A DNA stretch of 64,000 nt, taken from positions 117,180,376 through 117,244,375 of the forward strand of contig NC_083342.1 of the NCBI RefSeq assembly GCF_019175385.1, given 5' to 3'. The notes below the pieces were generated by a model. That model was not told where the DNA came from. It was given only the letters and a program-made list of their open reading frames with translations, and ran no database searches. Below are positions 59,280 to 64,000 of this stretch, piece after piece (within the stretch, counting starts at the first letter, position 1; each line of letters begins with the position of its first letter). The position numbers and the translations under genes were made by a program. The stretch is from Lycium barbarum (lineage: Eukaryota; Streptophyta; Magnoliopsida; Solanales; Solanaceae).

Positions 59280-61383
59280 GTATGTTATGTTTAAAATATG
59301 ATTAATATAACATTATAGTTTGTGCTCCGTATCTAAAATTTTATTATATTAATGTTTGCTACGAATACAAAATCGACAAATTTATTAATATTTTTTAAAA
59401 GAGAAGACTTGTTGTAGAAATTGATTTTCTATCTAAACGAAGAAATACTATTTTTTAATTTTTGGTAAATATTATCGGTTTAGCTCATTTTACTTGTCAT
59501 GTTGTCTTTTGCATTAAATTCTATCTTATTTTAAAATATAAATATTTTAAGTATATTTAGTGAACATAACAACTTGATTTTGTCAATATGGGATATTATG
59601 TTCAAAACACGATTAATATAACATTGTAGTTTGTGCTCCGTATTTAAAATTTTATTATATTAGTATTTGCTACGAATACGCATGGTGTTTAATATGGGGC
59701 CCACAATTTTTTTTTAACATTATTTGTTTTTAAATATGAGATTCACTTTTTTTTTCCAATATTGCTTGATTTTGTTAATATGGGGTTCACATTTTTTTTC
59801 CCGTGAGTTTAGATGTGGTGGGTTCCACTTTTTTTTTTAATACTGGATGGTGTTTAATATGGGGCCCACAATGTGGGATTCATTTTTTTATATATATATT
59901 GCTTGATTTTGTCAATATGGGATACTATGTTCAAAACACGATTAATATAACACTATAATTTGTGCTCTGTATTTAAAACTTTATTATATTAGTGTTTGCT
60001 ACGAATACGCACGGTGTTTAATATGGGGCCCACAATTTCTTTTTTTTTTTAATATTGCTTGATTTTATTAATATGGGGTTCACTTTTTTTTCCCGTGAGT
60101 TTGGATGTGGTGGGTTCCATTTTTTTTTTAATACTGGATGGTGTTTAATATGCGGCTCACATTTTTTTTTTAATATTAGTTGGTGTTTAATATATATAGG
60201 GCCCACAATTGTTTTTACAAATTTTTTTAATGGTCCTGTTTAATATGGGGCCCTTTTTTTTTTTTTTTTATATATATACTATGTTCAAAACACGATTGAT
60301 ATAACATTGTAATTTGTGCTCCGTATCTAAAACTTTATTATATTAGTGTTTGCTAAGAATACAAAGTCTGCCCTTTTTTTTGACATTGTTTATTTTTTTA
60401 ATATGGGATTAATTTTTTTTATATATATTGCTTGATTTTGTCAATATGGGATACTATGTTTAAAACACGATTAATATAACATTGTAGTTTGTGCTCCGTA
60501 TTTAAAACTTCATTATATTATTGTTTGCTACGAATACGCACGGTATTTAATATGGGGCCCATAATTTTTTTTAACATTGTTTGTTTTTTTAATATGGGAT
60601 TCACTTTTTTTTTTTTAATATTACTTGATTTTGTTAATATGGGGTTCACTTTTTTTTCCCCGTGAATTTGGATGTGGTGGGTTCCACCTTTTTTTTTTAA
60701 TACTGAATGGTGTTTAATATGGGGCCTACATTTTTTTAATATTAATTGTTGTTTAATATATATGGGGCCCATAATTTTTTTTTATGAGCCTGTTTAATAT
60801 GGGGCCCAATTTTTTTTTTATATGTACTATGTTCAAAACACGATTGATATAACATTGTAATTTGTGCTCCGTATTTAAAACTTTATTATATTAGTGTTTG
60901 CTAAGAATACAAAGTCTGCACCTTTTTTTTTATATGTTGCTTGATTTTGTCAATATGGGATACTATGTTCGTATTTATATGTACTATGTTCAAAACACGA
61001 TTGATATAACATTGTAATTTGTGCTCCGTATCTAAAACTTTATTATATTAGTGTTTGCTAAGAATACAAAGTCTGCACCTTTTTTTTTATATGTTGCTTG
61101 ATTTAGTCAATATGGGATATTATGTTCAAAATACGATTAATATAACATTGCAGTTTATGCTCTGTATTTAAAACTTTATTATATTAGAGTTTGCTACGAA
61201 TACGCATGGTGTTTAATATGGGGCCCACTTTTTTTTTAAATATTAGTTTTTGTATATATGGAATCCACAATTTTTTTTAAGGTCTGTTTAATAAAGGGCC
61301 CAAAACTTTTTTATTTTATTTTATGGGGCCCATCATCAACTACGATGAAGAGGGACGACGAACTAGCTCTTCTAAGTAGTAGA
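59135..61383 (-). mobile_element. Non-autonomous Helitron, internally deleted relative to 47012-49962
   Basis: On the minus strand it starts TCTACTACTTAGAAGAGC at 61383. It ends with the hairpin GCCCGTGCGCAGCACGGGC (59148-59166), then ATAAGCCGT and CTAG at 59135-59138, followed by host T. An (AT)n array lies at 59223-59278. The ~200-bp internal unit (GTTTGCTACGAATAC, TTGCTTGATTTTGTCAATAT and ACACGATTAATATAACATTG) recurs about seven times. It splits a TTATTA site that is intact near 53385. No coding region is present. Confidence 0.88.
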
Positions 61384-61777
61384 AATTATTATTATTATTA
61401 TTATTAAATGCTTTTTTTTTTATAGAATATTATTGGAGCAATCACGACCCGTGGGATCCAAACCCATTTTAGTAAGCTCCTTTCTCTCTTTCTTTATTAT
61501 TATTATTATTATTATCTATTCTTTAATGCTTATTTTTATTTCCCGTTTTCTTTGAAACCTCGAGAACATCATAACGCATAACTCATAAGCACGAATAGCA
61601 AAAAACAAAAAAACAAAATAGAATGTGCAATTGTAACTCTTTTAGAAAGCCGATAATAATTATTTATTACTGCTTTTATCAAATAAAAAGCTCAAAGTAC
61701 ACACACTTTTATTGCAACATAAAATATGTGTGCTCGTTGCTAACAATAACATGGTAAATTAAATATTATTTTCACTC
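61384..61777. other. 3' flank of the second cysteine-rich peptide gene
   Basis: Contains ATT microsatellites and the same GTGGGATCCAAACCCATTTT-to-stop-codon sequence as 53340-53688. This places the gene inside a segmental duplication. Confidence 0.7.
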
Positions 61778-62427
61778 TCAATTTGTGCAACAAGAGATGC
61801 ATAGGAACGGAAACTCAGGCTGGCATCTGCAACACTTGAATTTCTTGCAAAATCCAAAGCCGCAACCTGAAATTGTCCAAAACAAACATTCTCCATATAT
61901 CAGAACAATAAAAAAAATATCATCACAAAGACTTGGAATTAATTCAAAAAACATATTATAAGCCAATCCGGCAACAAGAGTCTATGTGCTTGGAAACCAA
62001 AATTTTGCAATTGTAATTTTCATCATAAACATAATTATACTCATAAGAGAGATTTATGTTTTTAAAGTAATTTTTTGTTGTTCTTTATTAATGCGGGAAA
62101 AAAGATAAATAAAAAAAAGGTAAGATATTCATAAATTTAGGTATACTTACTTGCGATAGAGACACGAGTGCTACGACTCGCAGTAGACAAATCTAGTGAG
62201 ATTATTGGTGATGTTGCTTCTTCTATGGGTGTTGGCTCAAGTACATATGGTGGTGATGTTGCTTCTTGTGCGGGTGTTGGCTCAAGTATATATGGTGGTG
62301 ATGTTGCTACTTCTGCGGGTGTTGGCTCAAGTACATATGGTGGTGATGTTGCTTCTAGGGTTAATGGAGAAAAAACAACAAACAAGACAATAATCATGCA
62401 CCACATAACATTGGTTAATTTTGCCAT
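61778..62427 (-). CDS. Secreted cysteine-rich pro-peptide with Pro-rich repeats, copy 2
   Basis: Exons 62151-62427 and 61778-61866 join with the same phase as copy 1 (donor GTAAGT, acceptor TTTCAG) and encode 121 aa. The signal peptide, four 15-residue Pro-rich units, the SRSTRVS link and all eight cysteines are kept. Seen differences are conservative: MIIVLF for MIVVFF in the signal, a few Val/Leu/Phe changes in the repeats, and Phe for Leu between the first two cysteines. An upstream in-frame Met could extend the frame to 62541, but MAKLTN is favoured because the signal peptide starts there, as in copy 1. Both copies lie in direct orientation about 8 kb apart in duplicated DNA and both look functional. 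Confidence 0.8.
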
Positions 62428-63329
62428 CTTAAAAGTACTTGTTATGCTTGTAGCTACTTTTCTTTTCTCTCTTTCCCCCCTCTCTATTGAAGTGCTTTTA
62501 GGCATGTGATAGCTCTTCCTTTTATAGCAAAGATAGAACACAATTTAAAAGTTAGTTGTGTTTATTTTTAGTAAGTAGTTACGATCAATTATTAGTATGC
62601 ACTAGAGGAAATAGAGTCAAATTATAAAAAATCATATGTAGATACATGTAATCCGTTTTAAAATACTATAAAATAGAATATAAAATCATTGGGTGACAAA
62701 TATATGCATCAAGTACTACATTTGTACCCAAATGGTTAAGTTTAATCCTTTTTTGGCAATTTGATAGACAGTTTTCAAAATTCTCTTTATGTAGTTACTT
62801 AAAAAGTATATTTGGTAACTGAATAATGTTTTTAACTCAATTTGTTTTTTGCTCAATATTATTATTTGGTAACTAAATAATGCTTTTACGTGTAAATCTG
62901 TGAATGTTTATATGTATGCGTGTAATGTATGTATATACTTATAGCCTGTTTGCCCAAAACACTTTTCGAAAAAGCACTTTTGAGAAAAATACAAACTTAG
63001 AAGCACTTTGTAAAAATTTGGCCAAACACTAATTGTTGTTCAAAAGTATTTTTTTAATTAATTGGCTAAACATAAACTGTTTTACGCCAAAAATACTTTT
63101 TTATAAAGCCAAAAAAATGGAAGAGCCATTCTTTTTTACACGACCTGAGAAAAGAAAATAAGGTAAATAAATTTAAAACACTAGCTATTATATTGGTGCA
63201 AGTAATCATCTTTTTTATTGAATAGAAAAAACAAAACAAAACAAAAACACAATGTATAAACTGAGCAAATAAATTGACGGGTTGAGTAACTGACCCGATC
63301 AGCGATCGAAATCAACTCGTCTACACCAT
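62428..63329. other. Upstream region of cysteine-rich gene copy 2
   Basis: TATAAAA (minus strand, 62520-62526) lies about 95 bases upstream of the start, as in copy 1. The segment matches 54337-55174 but lacks a ~140-base block near 62945. It continues to 63118, where copy 1 is interrupted by the LTR at 55175. Confidence 0.6.
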
Positions 63330-64000
63330 CCGTCAGCTTGGGCTACAACTCAAATTGACCCGATCAGAAAATAACGTTAACAGACCAAAACTCCAGTTGG
63401 GGGTTTAAGGCCACTACAAAATCTATATTAGAGCTCTTTTGCTTAGCTGCGTTCAATTTTTGATCCAACCCTTTATCCTATATGTGTGTTTAGTGGGTCA
63501 AATTTATATTAGAGAAATTTTAACAAATGACTATAGTTTGGACACTATTTGCAAGGCGTAATTATGGTTTCGTTAATTACTGCTAGTAGCTACAAAGTGT
63601 TTGTCATCAGTTGTATTTTGCTATATCCATTTCAGTTGTATTCAACTTACTGTATTTAATTCAGTTGTATTCATTCGCAACTACTTTTACAGTGTATTCA
63701 ATTTACCCTATTCAAGCAACAAAAATTCAAAAAATACTGAGATATTCGACTGTATTCAATTTACTGTATTCATTTGTAGCTACTATTACATTGTATTACA
63801 TTCACTGTATTCAATTAGGATGTTTTCAAACAATACAAATTCAAAATTTACAGGAACTTGCTGGAAAAATCTCCTTCGGAATATAGAAATACAGGCAAAA
63901 ATATAAAAAATACGGCGACGGCTGTGGAGGTGATGACGATGGCCAGATCTGGAACTCAAAATCGTCGGAATAATGGATACAATAAATCACACATGGCGGC
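63330..64000. repeat. Inverted partner of the repeat at 57159-57975, running off the window
   Basis: CATCCGTCAGCTTGGGCTAC, CAGTTGGGGGTTTAAGGCCA and AATCACACATGGCGGC match the other arm as the reverse complement. It has only one copy of the unit that is duplicated in the other arm. Small frames here are TGTATTC-repeat artefacts. Confidence 0.8.

Overview
This is plant nuclear DNA, almost certainly from a member of the nightshade family (Solanaceae). It is AT-rich, its genes are split by introns with GT-AG borders, and it is crowded with transposable elements. Family-level clues are TS-type and Au/SolS-type SINE fragments, MITEs whose ends read GTTTGGCCA, and large LTRs whose ends read TGT(A/C/T)AC. 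I cannot name the genus.

Only five protein-coding loci are supported. (1) A complete seven-exon type I DnaJ/HSP40 co-chaperone lies on the minus strand at 12490-16813; it encodes 420 aa and ends in a CNQQ prenylation box. (2) A short plant-specific gene with an RRM-like C-terminus lies at 31362-32514 (+) and has an in-frame stop. (3) A vacuolar amino-acid transporter gene of the AVT1 type lies at 32956-35579 (-). It is broken by a stop, a lost exon, two frameshifts and a MITE. (4) A three-exon R2R3-MYB gene at 39734-42810 (-), 309 aa, matches DUO1 (DUO POLLEN 1), the male-germline regulator. (5) Two near-identical copies of a two-exon gene (53689-54336 and 61778-62427, both -) encode a secreted 121-aa pro-peptide. 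It has a signal peptide, four 15-residue Pro-rich repeats and an eight-cysteine tail, and I do not recognise the family.

Layout: 1-877, end of an LTR cut by the window; 0.9-12 kb, gene-poor DNA with MITEs and tandem repeats; 12.5-18.4 kb, the DnaJ gene and its leader; 18.5-23.1 kb, a SINE inside a MITE and a 5'-truncated LINE carrying a solo LTR; 23.5-31.1 kb, a SINE, Helitron pieces, an inverted second solo LTR and a fold-back element; 31.4-36.5 kb, the RRM-like gene and AVT1 pseudogene with MITEs; 36.5-39.7 kb, repeats; 39.7-42.8 kb, DUO1; 43-64 kb, a mosaic of segmental duplications. These are interrupted by a hAT element, a Copia gag remnant, two Helitrons, a solo LTR and a third LTR type. 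The two cysteine-rich peptide genes sit in this mosaic.

Several insertions can be proved inside the window because a duplicated segment or the interrupted gene gives the empty site: hAT (8-bp duplication), solo LTRs (5-bp), a SINE (18-bp) and a MITE in the last exon of the AVT1 pseudogene. The most unusual signal is that LTRs of at least three types carry GC-rich palindrome clusters at a similar place. Two LTRs with the same backbone carry different palindromes.
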